Assembly: GCA_943736015.1 (NCBI GenBank)
Contig: OX031059.1
Location: 45,891,159-45,955,158 of the forward strand
Length of the DNA: 64,000 nt
Direction: 5' to 3'
Origin: Tridacna crocea
Lineage: Eukaryota > Mollusca > Bivalvia > Cardiida > Cardiidae
Within the stretch, counting starts at the first letter, position 1. Each line of letters opens with the position of its first letter. Both the position numbers and the translations under genes were made by a program. Below the pieces are notes generated by a model. The model saw nothing but the letters and a program-made list of their open reading frames with translations, searched no databases and had not been told where the DNA came from. This document shows, in pieces, positions 43,501 to 54,920 of the stretch.

Positions 43501-43554
43501 TTGTACCCTGCTATGCAATTATTTTTGAATTATCAACTTAAACCGACCTGCACT

Positions 43555-43795
43555 ATGGTTGATCTGTTTTCATCTAATTGATCTACATAATTCCAAGATG
43601 GTCCTTTTTTTTGCGTGATGGTGTTGGGTCATATTTGTTCAACATTCAACTGTATCATAAAGTAGATAAGTCCTTGGCCATGCAGAAAATTTACAACCAG
43701 CAGAAAGTTTCAACCCACTTCAGCCTGCGTGAATTGCACAAGCTGACATGGTTTAATACATTTTCCGATGCTTAATACTCGCTTTTCATAGAGCC
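43555..43795. repeat. PH3 element, decayed
   Basis: GGCCATGCAGAAAATTTACA, ACTTCAGCCTGCGTGAATTG and AAGCTGACATGG keep the family order. Confidence 0.5.
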
Positions 43796-44128
43796 TAATT
43801 TACGTTGATTTGCAAGTGTTTTGGAACTACAGTTTACACTTTTATAGTAAAAACGCTCCGATTTCCTCAGGACAAGAATGTTCCCAATTTTCCAGTAAGT
43901 GCCGTGTTTAGCAATTAATCCTTTACATGTTGAGCACATCTTTATATTATCCCTGTTGACAAGGGGTTTCAAACACGAAATGCCTCGTTATGTGCATTTA
44001 AACCTTGGATCTTTGGTGTGTGATAATGTGTGATAGGGTCTGTCCAAGGCTGCCTTGAAATTTCATACAACCAACTGTCAATATAGCATAGATATGTGTA
44101 TTTTGTATACATATATATGTGCGAAGGA

Positions 44129-44341
44129 TTAACCCTTAGTCTGCTAAGCTCGACTCGCTGACCTTTTGCGGACAGTGTAGATCAAGATCAGACTGCACAA
44201 AACGTGCAGTCTGATCTTGATCTACACTGACCGACAAGGAGATATCATTCCCTAAAACTTAACTTTGAAATAACAGTATTTTGGGTTTTTAACCATCGAA
44301 ATGAAGATTTTGTTTTAGTTATTTAGGAAGATAAGGATTAA
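44129..44341 (+). repeat. PH2 element, complete, TTAA both sides
   Basis: TTAACCCTTAGTCTGCTAAG to GATAAGGATTAA, 213 bp. Near-perfect palindrome AGTGTAGATCAAGATCAGAC and inverse, loop CAAAACG. Confidence 0.94.
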
Positions 44342-44500
44342 TGGACATCTCCAGAGTCAGGCGTCATCTTAATTAGGTAAAAATATAGCTTCGCGATTGC
44401 TTATTCTTATGCATCAGCAGGGCAGATACTTCCCGGTGATACTAATTTGTGATCGCCTGGAAATTATGACCGGGAAACTCCCCGAGGGCGAAGTTTTATG
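44337..44500. repeat. dispersed repeat (GATACTAATTTGTG), copy 1
   Basis: GTCATCTTAATTAGG and CGGTGATACTAATTTGTGAT, again at 53690-53850. Confidence 0.55.
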
Positions 44501-45074
44501 TGTACCATACTTCTATTTGTTTCTAACTGTTGTCATTCTACGCACGTAGCCCTCACCATTTACCTTTTTTTTTCGGCTCAATTCTCAGTTAATACTCAGA
44601 TATCTACAGTCATTTGCTCTCCTACTTAATTTCTACTGACTATACACAGACTGACTCGACAATGACGTCACACATGCACGGAAGATAAGCGAATCAGGGG
44701 AAGTAAGCCATGTACCATTTTTAGGGCCGTTTATCAGCGTGACAATTCGGCCCGTGGTTTATGAAAAATTGGTATTTATGAAAAATTTCTTACACATGTT
44801 TAACTGACATCATTTGCAGTTGATTAAAAGGAAAAGAAAAACAGTGTGGTCAAAATATTTTAGGGTTTGCATAAAATGCAGAAATGATGAATGAACTAAA
44901 CAGAACGCACAGTTTAATACTTTATCTCGTAGCCAAGTTAACTGAAGCCAATATTTTGTATTTCCCTCCAGTAATAAGCTTGATTGAATCGTCGAATTTA
45001 TTTGTTGATAATTTGGATTTATAGTCATTTTCTCTCGGGCCGTATTTACTTACTATGCTAAATCAAGTTCTTAT
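44501..45074. other. intergenic, nothing recognised
   Basis: No feature seen. Confidence 0.5.
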
Positions 45075-45320
45075 GCTGAAGTCTTCACCACACAACTATG
45101 ACCGGGGCCCGTATTCACCAACCATTCTAGAGAATATTCTTAGCCATATTCTCCAAGGTTTTCTAAATTTGTAAGTAAAATATTTCTTTGATAGGATAGA
45201 AAACATTGTGGGAGTAGGAGAAAATGCTGTTTATCAGCATTTTCTCCTTTTCCCACAAGGTTTTCTGAAAGTCTCTTCTTCACGATTGTGATAAGTAGGA
45301 ACTGTATGGTCAATGGTTTA
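45075..45320 (+). repeat. PH1 element fused with half of an FB4 fold-back
   Basis: The right half with hairpin (GTGGGAGTAGGAGAAAATGC) and a decayed right end remain. The left half is replaced by GGGCCCGTATTCACCAACCA ... AAATTTGTAAGTAA at 45103-45180. Confidence 0.75.
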
Positions 45321-46326
45321 TTCAAAGACTAGCTTTCTCGTTGGCCTTGACAAAAAGTGTCGGCCCATGAAATGGGCAATTTGGGAATTGGAGTTTAAAT
45401 AAATTCGGTGGACACCGTCCTAGAGTTTGGTGCTTGTGGAGAGACATTTTGTTTGTGTGCTTGATTAGTATAATAGATGCACTAGCTCTTTTCTATAATT
45501 TTTCCAGTTCTTTTTCAGTTTTCAAATTCTTCTCTAAACCTTATGTTGTGTGTACCAATTAGAAGTGCTGTGACAACAAATTCCAGGGAGTTCAGTCCAC
45601 ATAAGTTTAGAGGCAGAAATTCCAAAATGTACACGAATCTTAATTTTGAAATCTTCGAGCACTCTTCCTATGCATGGTCTGAACGAGCTTTTACCCTAGC
45701 AGCAGTCTCTTCATTTTAGTAATAAAGCTTCAATACATGGAACAACCCAGATTTACCTTAGAAAGATGGAGGTCGCCTATCAATTAACACGTAGATTATT
45801 GGTAGTTTCGACGAAAATATTGGACTTTCTCGGCGGGAAACACTATTAGGCAAGGAGCTTTAGCTCTTTATTTGCATACATATATATAAACAAAGTAAGT
45901 ACACGTAGTCTTGGCCAGAAGAGTTTAAACAATCGGTAAAAAGAAAGAGAGAGAGAGAGAGAGAGAACGACAGACAGACACAAACAGATAGTTTATGCAG
46001 TTATTGAGCGGTGCAGTTGGACATTTTTGTAAGCTATTTACCTAAAAATCGGCTTCATGGGATGTAACATGTGACTTTACAAAATTTAGCCTGATACTTG
46101 TATTTTGGAAGCCTGATTTTAGTGAGTTTTTCCCGACACAGAGATCAAGATTTATCGTTAATTTATAATGACTGCTTCTGGTTTTAATAAAACGGGTCCC
46201 TTAAGTGTATTTAGGGGACAGCCTGAATTATTTGCGTGTATGAATACACTGTTTTCCAAAGCTCCATCTCTGACCTTAAAAAGGACAGTCTACTGAATGG
46301 AGCAGTAATGCCAATTGCAGGTGAAC
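45321..46326. other. intergenic; (AG)n microsatellite at 45946-45966
   Basis: Apart from the AG run and CAGACAGACA beside it, nothing recognised. Confidence 0.6.
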
Positions 46327-46555
46327 TTAACCCATTACCAAACGACAAAATTTTAGGTTTGTCACAATTGAAAGGAATTGCAGACGACAAAATAAAAGTG
46401 ACTGAAAATTTGAAATTTGTTTTGTGAAGGGTAGAAAACATTGTGGGGAAAAGAGAAAATGCTGGTTACCAGCATTTTCTCCTTTTTCCACAATGTTTTC
46501 CAAATGCTTCTTTCTCAGGGGCGTCAAAGGTAGGGATTGTGTGGTAATGCGTTAT
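46327..46555 (+). repeat. PH1 element, complete
   Basis: TTAACCCATTACCAAACGAC to GTGTGGTAATGCGTTAT, 229 bp. Confidence 0.93.
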
Positions 46556-46725
46556 GGTCTACGAGCCCTTACTCATCTGTTAGGATCGACATTTTCGTAA
46601 AGCCTTTTCGACCGATCTCGGAAGCTTCCGTCTTTTTAGTATGAGACTAGAGGGCCGTAGACCTTCGAGCAATACGAATTGTTATTGTTAAGAGTGAGAA
46701 ATGCTATTTCAAAGACATTGATGTT

Positions 46726-46969
46726 CCGGTGTAATGCAGAGAAATGACCCCCATTACAAAATGACCTACGGTCATTTCTCGACGTAGAATAATGACCCAT
46801 GGGTCATTTCTCTACGTCGAGAAATGACCCCCCGGTCATTTCTCGACGCAGAATAATGACCCGGATCATTTTTCTACGTCGAAAAATGACCCATGGGTCA
46901 TTCCTCTACGTCGAGAAATGACCCGGGGGTCATTTTGTAATGGGGGTCATTTTTTCTGCATTACACCGG
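46726..46969. repeat. GP5 fold-back element with six palindromes at 32 bp period
   Basis: CCGGTGTAATGCAGAGAAAT at left is inverse to the right end (CTGCATTACACCGG). AATGACC..GGTCATT palindromes start at about 46759, 46791, 46823, 46855, 46887 and 46919, separated by TCTACGTCGA-type linkers that are themselves nearly palindromic. Confidence 0.93.
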
Positions 46970-47412
46970 CAACTGGTCCAAGTAGAATCCTCACTTGAAA
47001 CTGGCGCGCATCCTTCCATAAACTAGCCAACTGCCCACCTTTTCGCGGCGTCACTATGTCTAGCAGGATCGTAAATAATCGTATATTGATGACAAACTAT
47101 GTTAGAAAACAATCTAGAATTACACGTGACTGGTTGCTTACGCTGCCGCACAGACTGCTAATGTTTTATGTCACCGTTTATTACAGTCCTTGAGAACTGA
47201 AGAATCAGATTTTAACTTTATCTGTTCCAGCCATATGGAGTGAACGTTCTCAGTCATTGGACAAGACGAATAGCTTATATTCCAAAAACCAACTCGGTCT
47301 GGTCGATAGACTTTGGGGAAAAAAAACTACAAATACTACCACAACTACAAAGTGTTGATAAATTAGTAAGCCAGAAACCTCTGTATTGTCGGGTTTGATT
47401 TCTGATTTACTT
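46970..47412. other. intergenic, nothing recognised
   Basis: A short word near 47162 (AATGTTTTATGTCAC) is shared with 42868; otherwise nothing. Confidence 0.5.
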
Positions 47413-47600
47413 GGGTCCATATTCACCAACTATTCTTGAGAATGATCTTAGTTTTATTCTCCAGAATTTTTAAGTTTGAAAGTAAAAGATCTTCTGATTG
47501 GCTAAATCATTTGGTTTAGCCAATCAGAAGTTGTGTTACTCCCAAATACAGAGAATAAGGCTGCGAGTGTTCTCCAAAATGCTTGGTAAATACAGACTCC
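47413..47600. repeat. FB4 fold-back element, complete
   Basis: GGGTCCATATTCACCAACTA to TTGGTAAATACAGACTCC; centre CTTCTGATTGGCTAAATCA with GGTTTAGCCAATCAGAAG. Confidence 0.88.
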
Positions 47601-47887
47601 AATCTACTCAAAAAACTACATTAAAACGCCGCAGACAAAAAATAGCCCCCTTTATCTAATCTCTCCGCCCCCCCCTCCTGCCAGTATCCCCCCTCTCCCG
47701 TGAAAAACTTTGAGATGATGTAACATAACTGCGAGCATAATACATGTATGTAGTTCTTTGACACATTTTGTATTAGAGAATCTAACTTTAATCGTCATCT
47801 ACTTTCAAAAAGTAATTGGATGGTTTACTGTAAATGTATTGAGGGAGATAATGTGTTGAAGTTTGTTTGAAATTCTTCAGCTGGGCT

Positions 47888-48125
47888 TTATTTTCAACCA
47901 AAGAAATCCCAGTTTTAAGGATCCTTAGAGAGAAAGTGTTTGAAAAACTTGTGGGACAAGAAGTAATTGTGATTACCAAAATTTTCTAGTTGTCTAAACT
48001 GTTTTCTGCTCCTTCAAAGGTAAAGCTTATCATTCGAGTCATATTTGATGTGTACTTAGTTTTAAAAAGCTTTTAACTTGGACAAGTCTAAAACTATTTC
48101 GCTAGAGTTATTGCTATCTTGCGTA
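47888..48125 (-). repeat. PH1 element, strongly decayed
   Basis: GAAATCCCAGTTTTAAGGAT, AACTTGTGGGACAAGAAGTA, AACTTGGACAAGTCTAAAAC in family order. Confidence 0.65.
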
Positions 48126-48726
48126 CTGTGATAGAAGTTAAATTCGCGTTTGTCCTCTGTCTGGTAAAGTGAGATATGAAAATATTCAGAATCAACCCAT
48201 TGAGAGGTACCTAGCAATCTTCACACGACCGAAAATCTTGCTGCGTTTAGGCTGAGCTTTATCGCATTTTCACAGAGAGGCATTGATGAATGTAAACTGA
48301 TAATTGCATGACAATTATGCAAACGTCTTCTGAAAATGGAATGAAATTCACATAAAGTTTCTTGAAATATGACAAATTGATTTCCCGTCAAACAATAAAT
48401 CATTCATTTTGGAAATTGTTTCTTGTTTCCCCCTTCTTTCTGGACGAGTCATAATCAAATATCTCTTGATGACGTCATAGAAGTTGTTGTATGTCAATGA
48501 CCGAGGAAGGTATATTATTATTTACAAAGGTTTCTGCGAGTGGATCGTTTTTAGTTGAATATTTTTCCTTACCGCTTTTGCTCACTCTGGTATGTAACTG
48601 GCATACTTTTTCGCAGTCCGTGCAGGCAGACCTGGGTACAGAATTTGCTTGTGATAAATTTTGTCCCTGTCATTGGAACAGCCTAACTGATAATTAAGCA
48701 GGTTTTTGTTTTTTTACAAAGTGGAT
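48126..48726. other. intergenic, nothing firm
   Basis: A faint PH3-like GC patch at about 48613-48645 (GCAGTCCGTGCAGGCAGACC); no gene seen. Confidence 0.45.
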
Positions 48727-48952
48727 TTTATTTCCCAAACAACAATCTTTTGGACTAGACCAAATTGAAAGCATTTGCAGACGACAATTCAACTCTTGTT
48801 GAAAAGATGATTTCTGTCTATGATAGGGTAGAAAACATTGTGGGAAAAGGAGAAAATGCTGGTTACCAGCATTTTCTCATTTTCCCACAATGTTTTCAAA
48901 AGGCTACTATTCTAGACCCGTAAAAACCAGGGATTGTTTGGGAAAGGGTTAA
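48727..48952 (+). repeat. PH1 element, subfamily C
   Basis: Shares with 29191-29419 the private flanks AATTCAACTCTTG, GAAAAGATGATTTCTG and GGCTACTATTC. Left TIR shortened (TTTATTTCCCAAACAAC); hairpin one mismatch. Confidence 0.93.
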
Positions 48953-49034
48953 TTGCCTGGTACAGACTATTACAGAGATCCGAGTTCATAGGCCTATGTA
49001 AAATTTGTTGATAAAATGAGTGGATTGTAACAAT

Positions 49035-49211
49035 GCGTATTTTCGCCTCTCACCTCTGCTGAAGCACGTGAGAAAAGAAGTGGGTGGCTTTGGAAAGAAA
49101 GTTGTGTTAGTACTGGTGTGAGATAGCCAGAAACTATATGTGCGTCACCGACCGCCATGATATGACCCTAGCTTTTACAGTGGCGTTAAACCCAATTACA
49201 ACCAACCAACC
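49035..49211 (+). mobile_element. SINE, 5'-truncated copy of the 2523 family
   Basis: Starts inside the core (GCGTATTTTCGCCTCTCACC) and ends GTGGCGTTAAACCC...ACCAACCAACC. tRNA head missing; no target duplication seen. Confidence 0.88.
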
Positions 49212-49610
49212 ATCAACTGCAAAATTTGATAATGTTATCTCTTTTAATGCAAGTGAAATGCGTCTGGCATAACCAACCCACGTCAGAAAATGAGTCTTCA
49301 GTGGATTTGAACAAAATATGAGTCTTCTACTTTTTTTTTCATGAAACAGGGCTTATGTCTAGAAGAAGAATGTTTGTTTTAGATTAAGAGTAAAAGACAG
49401 CATTGATTATTCATAGCTTCCTGGTCAAATTGCTAAGAAAAGAGAGAACTTGGTGAGAGGAACAAAAAACTCAATTATGTAGCAGAACGATGTTCCATAT
49501 ATTCGCAGATGGCAGACAAAATTCCTGTGACCTTTCAAGTCGATACTTGTCAGGTTTCTGCTTCTGGTTGTTCCTCTTTTTTTTCTGATCCGAGAAATGC
49601 TTCTGACGCT
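49212..49610. other. intergenic, nothing recognised
   Basis: No feature seen. Confidence 0.5.
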
Positions 49611-49842
49611 TTAAACCTTTCCCACACAATCCGGACTTTATATAAACTTCTTTCAGGAATGATGCTTTTGAAAACAATGTGGGAAAAGCAGAAAATGCTG
49701 GGTACCATAATTTTCTCCTTTTCCCACATTATCTTCTAGCATATCATAGAAGAATAATCAGTTTAACACCATTTAGTTTGTCGTCTGCAATTGCATCCAA
49801 TTTCGACAGGTCCAAAAATTTTGTCGTTTGGTAAAGAGTTAG
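49611..49842 (-). repeat. PH1 element, reverse
   Basis: TTAAACCTTTCCCACACAAT to GTTTGGTAAAGAGTTAG; loop GCTGGGTACCATAA. Confidence 0.9.
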
Positions 49843-50067
49843 CCTATTACCGTACAATCCCTACTTTTGACGCCCCTGAGAAAGAAGCCTTTAGAAAAAA
49901 TTGTGGCAAAAGGAGAAAATGCTGGGAGTCAGCATTTTCTCCTTTTCCCACAATATTTTCTTTCCTTCACAAAATAAATTTCACATTTCCAGTCACTTTT
50001 ATTTTGTCGTCTGCAAAAGCTTTCGATTTGGATAAACCCAAAATGTTGTCGTTTGGTAATGAGTTAA
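49839..50067 (-). repeat. PH1 element, reverse, sharing its TTAG with the copy before it
   Basis: TTAGCCTATTACCGTACAAT to GTTTGGTAATGAGTTAA, 229 bp. The single TTAG at 49839-49842 serves as right end of one copy and left end of the next. Confidence 0.93.
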
Positions 50068-50118
50068 GTACATACCTTGCCATTCCCGATCAAGAATATT
50101 TTCTATGGATTGTATTTA

Positions 50119-50187
50119 TAATCAGCAGGAAGAAGGCTGTTTACCAGCATTGTCTTCTTTTCCCCACATTGTTTTCTATCCTTTTAA
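50119..50187 (-). repeat. PH1 hairpin fragment beside the Helentron-like element
   Basis: GAAGAAGGCTGTTTACCAGC and CTTTTCCCCACATTGTTTTC. Confidence 0.65.
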
Positions 50188-50189
50188 TA

Positions 50190-51323
50190 CGCCCGAAGGG
50201 TCGTTTTATGTTATACCCCCGGTCGTCCGTCCGTCCGTCCGTCTGTCTGTCCGTCCGTCCGTTAGCAATTTCTTGTGTGTGCAACTCCTCCTACAATTTT
50301 CATCGGAATTATTTGAAACTTGCCACAATGAATCTCCATGATGTCTAGTTGTACACCTGGGTCTTAGAATTTTGATCGCTGTTTGCGTTCCAAAATTATC
50401 TGCCCTTGATTTCTGAAATAACCAACTGTTCACTTTGAATTTTTGTTCAGGCCATAACTTCCATACAATATAAGGTATCAAATTGAAACTACATACACTG
50501 ATAGAACACATTATGGAGAAGTGCAGTGCACATGAAACATAACTCTGCCACATTTATTTTTTGAGTTATTGCCCTTTGTTAATTTTCAGTTTGAATTTTT
50601 GTCCAGGCCATAACTTCAAAACTATAAAAGCTAATAACTTGGAACTTCATACACTGATAGAACACATTATGGAGAAGCGCATTGCACATGGACCATAACT
50701 CTGCCACTTTTATTTTTTGAGTTATTGCCCTTTGTTAATTTTCAGTTTGAATTTTTGTCCAGGCCATAACTTCCAAACTATAAAAGCTAATAACTTGCAT
50801 CTTCATACACTGATGGAACACACATTATGGAGAAGTGCACTGCACATGAACCATAACTCTGCGACCTTTATTTTTTCTAGTTATTGCCCTTTGTTAATTT
50901 TCAGTTTGAATTTTTGTCCAGGCCATAACTCCCAAACTTTAAAACCTATCATCTTGAAACTTCAAAGATAAATAGAACACATTATGAAAAAGTGCACTGC
51001 ACAAGAACCATAACTCTGCCATCCTTCGTTTTTTGTCATTGCTCTTTGTTAGTTTTCTCTTTGAATTTTCGTCTGGGCCATAATTTCTAAAATATAAAAG
51101 CTATGATCTTGAACCTTTCAAAACTGATAGAACACCTTGTGGAGAACAGCAATTCACAAAATTTGTAACTGTGCCACCCTTCTTTTTTTAGCTATTGCCC
51201 TTTAATATTATTCACATATCATGGAGATTAACTTCTCTTCATTCATGGCCCTTCCGTCATTTCAACTCATTTCACTGACAAGCCCCTTCGGGCGTATATG
51301 CGCCGCTTTGCGAAGCTCTTGTT
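50190..51323. mobile_element. Helentron-like non-autonomous element with five 156 bp units
   Basis: CGCCCGAAGGG at left is inverse to CCCCTTCGGGCG at 51283-51294. A CGTCCGTCCGTCCGTCTGTC tract is followed by about five units marked GTTATTGCCCTTTGTTA (50565, 50721, 50880, about 51035, 51191). The right end is a GCTTTGCGAAGC hairpin followed by TCTTGT. Same plan, and the same CTCTTGT terminus, as 23163-25900. Confidence 0.82.
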
Positions 51324-51354
51324 AAAAGTACTTCTATAATTTGAACTGAATCAA

Positions 51355-51570
51355 TTGAGCTATGGTCCGGTAAAAGGGGCCCCTAATCCATATCATCTGT
51401 GATGTATTGTACCGACCGAGTCGGCACACAATTATAAATCAATAAAAAAAAGTTTGGTTTTAACAACTGACTTAATTATGTCGTAGAATGTTTCGTGGAG
51501 ACGCAGAAAATTGACCGAATCGACAAGGTTAGCTTTCGCGGATTGGCATGAATCGATTTTTTTTTTGCAT
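51355..51570. repeat. PH3 element, strongly decayed
   Basis: TCTGTGATGTATTGTACCGA, GTCGTAGAATGTTTCGTGGA; hairpin lost. Confidence 0.4.
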
Positions 51571-51931
51571 TTTTTGCAGACGCAAAGCCGCCATGGTTCG
51601 AATGTTTTTATGCAAAGCTTCCTATGTAGACAACGTTTTGCCGGTGAATGGCAACCTACATCTCTTGCAATAGCTCTCAATGATAAACCGACAGTTTATC
51701 TACGAAACCGTACCATATTTCTGCGGTAGTCTTGTGAAGAGAGGTCCAGTAAACCTCAGTAAACACAATCCGAGTTTTGATGACCCCGACGTGCGTGGCC
51801 CATGGTGATAACAGTATAGTGCACACCAAGTACTTCACCAGCCTCGCGATGAAGACCCCTTTGTTCCAAATTCCAGCTGCCCGCCACATATCTGCATCTG
51901 ATAAATGTTTTCTAATATTCGCATTTGCCAC
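51560..51931 (-). pseudogene. possible Tc1/mariner-like transposase N-terminal (HTH) relic
   Basis: The minus frame from 51931 begins with a motif like LSDADMWRAAGIWNKGV then IARLVKYL, which resembles the first helix-turn-helix of Tc1-type transposases (LSDADRWRAxGM..G.S). Similarity then fades and seems to change frame; stops follow (near 51677). No catalytic DDE part and no inverted repeats were recognised. Family assignment is from memory only. Confidence 0.35.
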
Positions 51932-52429
51932 ATCAACATCAAAACGTCAAGCCTTTTAACAGAGAGTGAAAGATAAAGAGTATACGCATGGTGCATGTAT
52001 GCAGTGCCTTAAAACACTATGAAAATTGGGGGTATCTGCATTTGCAAGACTTGCAAGAACTTGCCTGTCATGCAAGGCAATGTGTGTACATGTACTGAAG
52101 ACCGTCTCGATACACCACTGAATGATTTCAAATATGAACAGTATCAATATCACAAAAATATACAGTACAGACTCTGCTATGATGCAAGGAAATCTTTGTG
52201 CTTAGCAAACTTTGAGTAGTGTATTTAATGAATTTGCTAATGTTTATGAAAATCAACCCTATCCTCTTGTCCCACTTCATTAAAAATGATATACGTCTTA
52301 GGAGTAAAATCCAGGTTTGTAAAACTACTGTAGAATTTTTTTTCCAGTGACAAAGCATTCATGAAACAAAGAGATTGTCAAGGCATACGTTGTAAGTTGG
52401 TGCTAGGCATGCAAAAACTTGATAGGCCA

Positions 52430-52627
52430 GGGCCCGTATTCACCAACCATTCTCAAGAAATTTCTTTGTCTTATTCTCCAGAATTTTCTACATTTGTAAG
52501 TAACAAAACTTCCGATTGGTTAAACATTCGGTTTGGCGAATCAAAAGCTGTGTTACTTACAAATTTAGAAAACCTTGTAGAATAAGATTAAGAGCATTTT
52601 CTTAACAATGGTTGTTGAATACGGGCC
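52430..52627. repeat. FB4 fold-back element, complete
   Basis: GGGCCCGTATTCACCAACCA to TGGTTGTTGAATACGGGCC, 198 bp; arms pair through AAATTTGTAAGTAACA; the centre holds CGATTGGTTAAACATTCGG. Confidence 0.92.
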
Positions 52628-53689
52628 GAGGTATTTCCGGCCAAAGGGTTTTGGGAATTTCGTATTATATTGCTTTTTCCGTCCACTGTGCATGGTTCCC
52701 CTGCATTATACCACACTCTTATTATTCATTCTTCCATCTCATTTAGGCTAGGAAACAGCTCAGTAACCATTATGACCATAATGGTACAGAGCTAATTGTC
52801 GACTCCGGACATTTAATGACAGTGTGGCGATCTTCATTGGATATGATATGGTTTTATCTGACCTCATAAGTATGCATAGTCACGGTTTATCTCCTTTCTC
52901 GGTGCCAGTCAGTGCTGGATGGTAAAATAACATCAGTTGCATTCTTTAAGGGCTGGGAGAAATATAGGCAAATATTATGGTAAATCTTATAATGATTTAG
53001 TTTGCAACTCCATACAAGCGCTGTTTTATATTTTCAAATTTGCCTGCTTTCACGAGATAACTGGTTAAATGCTATAAGAACTATTCTACAGCAGGTTTAC
53101 TGTTAAAAGAGGGTCAATACCAGTCTTTTTCACTGGTCAGTTGCGTCAACAGATTTGTCTTTGAAACAAGTACATGTAATTGTGTAATTGCTTCAGAGGC
53201 AATTAAACAACCAATGGCCTCTGTAGCTTTATATTAGTGCGAATTTGGTAAAAGTAATAAGTACTTGATGAGAAATTGAATCAAAAAAGTTCTATTGAAA
53301 AGCAGTTTAATGATGATCAGTGCGAGCATATGGGTCAGTTTATAAAATAACTCCTTTTACACAAATCGGCGACGCGAATAGGAATTACACGTTTTATTTT
53401 GATTTAAAATTTTGTGAAATCAATATCAATGCGTCTTTCCGCACAGTGTTTATAAAGGAGTCCAAAACAGCAACATAAAAAATAAGATATGAAGGATGAT
53501 CTAGGAAATATATGAAGACCTATGTAGATCCCCATTTGGTTTGGCTAATAAGTACCATGTATACCTCACTCATTCGTGAGTGGGTTTCAAGACATCGTTA
53601 ACAAAAGTAGTCCTGCAATACTCTTGTAGCAAATTTTTCCCTGATGATTATTCCCGCAGCCATTAAAGTATATCGCGTTCTGGCCTTCC
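52628..53689. other. intergenic; dispersed repeat piece at 52800-52900
   Basis: GGTTTTATCTGACCTCATAA recalls 53745 (GGTTTATCTGGGCCTCATAA). No gene seen. Confidence 0.5.
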
Positions 53690-53850
53690 TGGACATTAAT
53701 GACCACTCTGGATTCTAAGCGTGATCTTAATTAGAAGAGATATGGGTTTATCTGGGCCTCATAAGTATGCGTTATCATGGCGCTGATATCCTGATGATAC
53801 TAATTTGTGGTTGTCGAGAAATAATGTCCGCGTAATTCCTTGCGGAGCCC
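53690..53850. repeat. dispersed repeat (GATACTAATTTGTG), copy 2
   Basis: GTGATCTTAATTAGAAGAGA and TGATGATACTAATTTGTGGT, as at 44337-44500. Confidence 0.6.
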
Positions 53851-54379
53851 ACCTTATTACAGCCTTAATATACTCCTTTTGGCAGTGCAATTTCCAGTAA
53901 AATATATACTTTGTTGAAAAAGAAAGTGTGGACGTAAGTTGGCTTTATCAAAGATACCGGTACTGTATTGTTTGTCCCAGAAATACATGATATCTTGTAT
54001 CAAAACTTTTAGAAAAGTGGGCTAAATGTACGGCACATTTTGAATTCTTTATAATTGTTGCCAAATATGGGAGTATTTGCTGGTAAAAGGTAATTGAAGA
54101 GGTGGTGTCATAGATAAAGTTGCAAGTCGCTTTGTAATTGAATGAAGAAAGTCTAAAAGAGTGTTTTGAGGTTTTAGTTGACATTTTAAAGGTTAATTTC
54201 CCACTTCTTCTGTAGATGAAAGCGTTGATACGGCAGTGCAGAATTGGAGGAGCATGTCTCTGCAGAAATTAATCGGCATCTCGCATCATTAATGCTTGCA
54301 GCCGCAGATTCCGTGTCATTTTAGCATTAATTAAAGCAAAGCACTGATTTATTATATTTTTTTTCTTTCACAAAAATGA
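53851..54379. other. intergenic, nothing recognised
   Basis: No feature seen. Confidence 0.5.
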
Positions 54380-54620
54380 AAGAAAAGTGAAATACTAGTA
54401 ATAACAGTTGAAAGAAAATTCTCGGAATCTGATTGGATGTTATGGTCAGAACATAATTATATCCACGTGGACTGGCAAAATTCAGGGAAAAGTAGTTTCC
54501 CTTTCGGGAGCCGCATAAACACACCTTCACTTTGAACATAACATTCAAAATGGCAATGGATAAGAGCCGCCTGCAAGATAGATATAGTACTGTGTAGCCT
54601 TTACTATATTATTTCTTATT
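54380..54620. repeat. dispersed repeat, copy 1 of a direct pair
   Basis: TCTGATTGGATGTTATGGTC, AACATTCAAAATGGCAATGG and AGAGCCGCCTGCAAGAT; second copy at 55262. Confidence 0.6.
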
Positions 54621-54920
54621 GTTCTTGATGGTTGTCATTTAAACGCAAATAATGGATAATTTTCACGAATAAAACAATATAGTTATAGGAATTATCGTTT
54701 GTTGTCATTCTAAAAACAAATGTATACACGTGGTAAAACGAGTCATTCCTCCGCCAGGTATGCAACTTGTAAAGTGTCGAAAGTCATGTATTGTAATTTT
54801 AAAAGGATTACCTAACGGTCGTTTAATGAAAAATGATTGTTTATTTTTGCCAACAGTTCATTCAAAGCATAGTTATTAACCTTGAAGTTGTTGAAATCCG
54901 TTTTGATAAAAGTACGTCGA

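Noticed and set aside
46726-46969. CRISPR-like regular repeats
   Set aside because: The 32 bp periodic units have no unique spacers, are palindromic, and sit between inverted ends in animal DNA.
49791-50348. 185-codon open frame
   Set aside because: It runs through a PH1 element and into the left end of the Helentron-like element; the peptide is a read-through of repeats.
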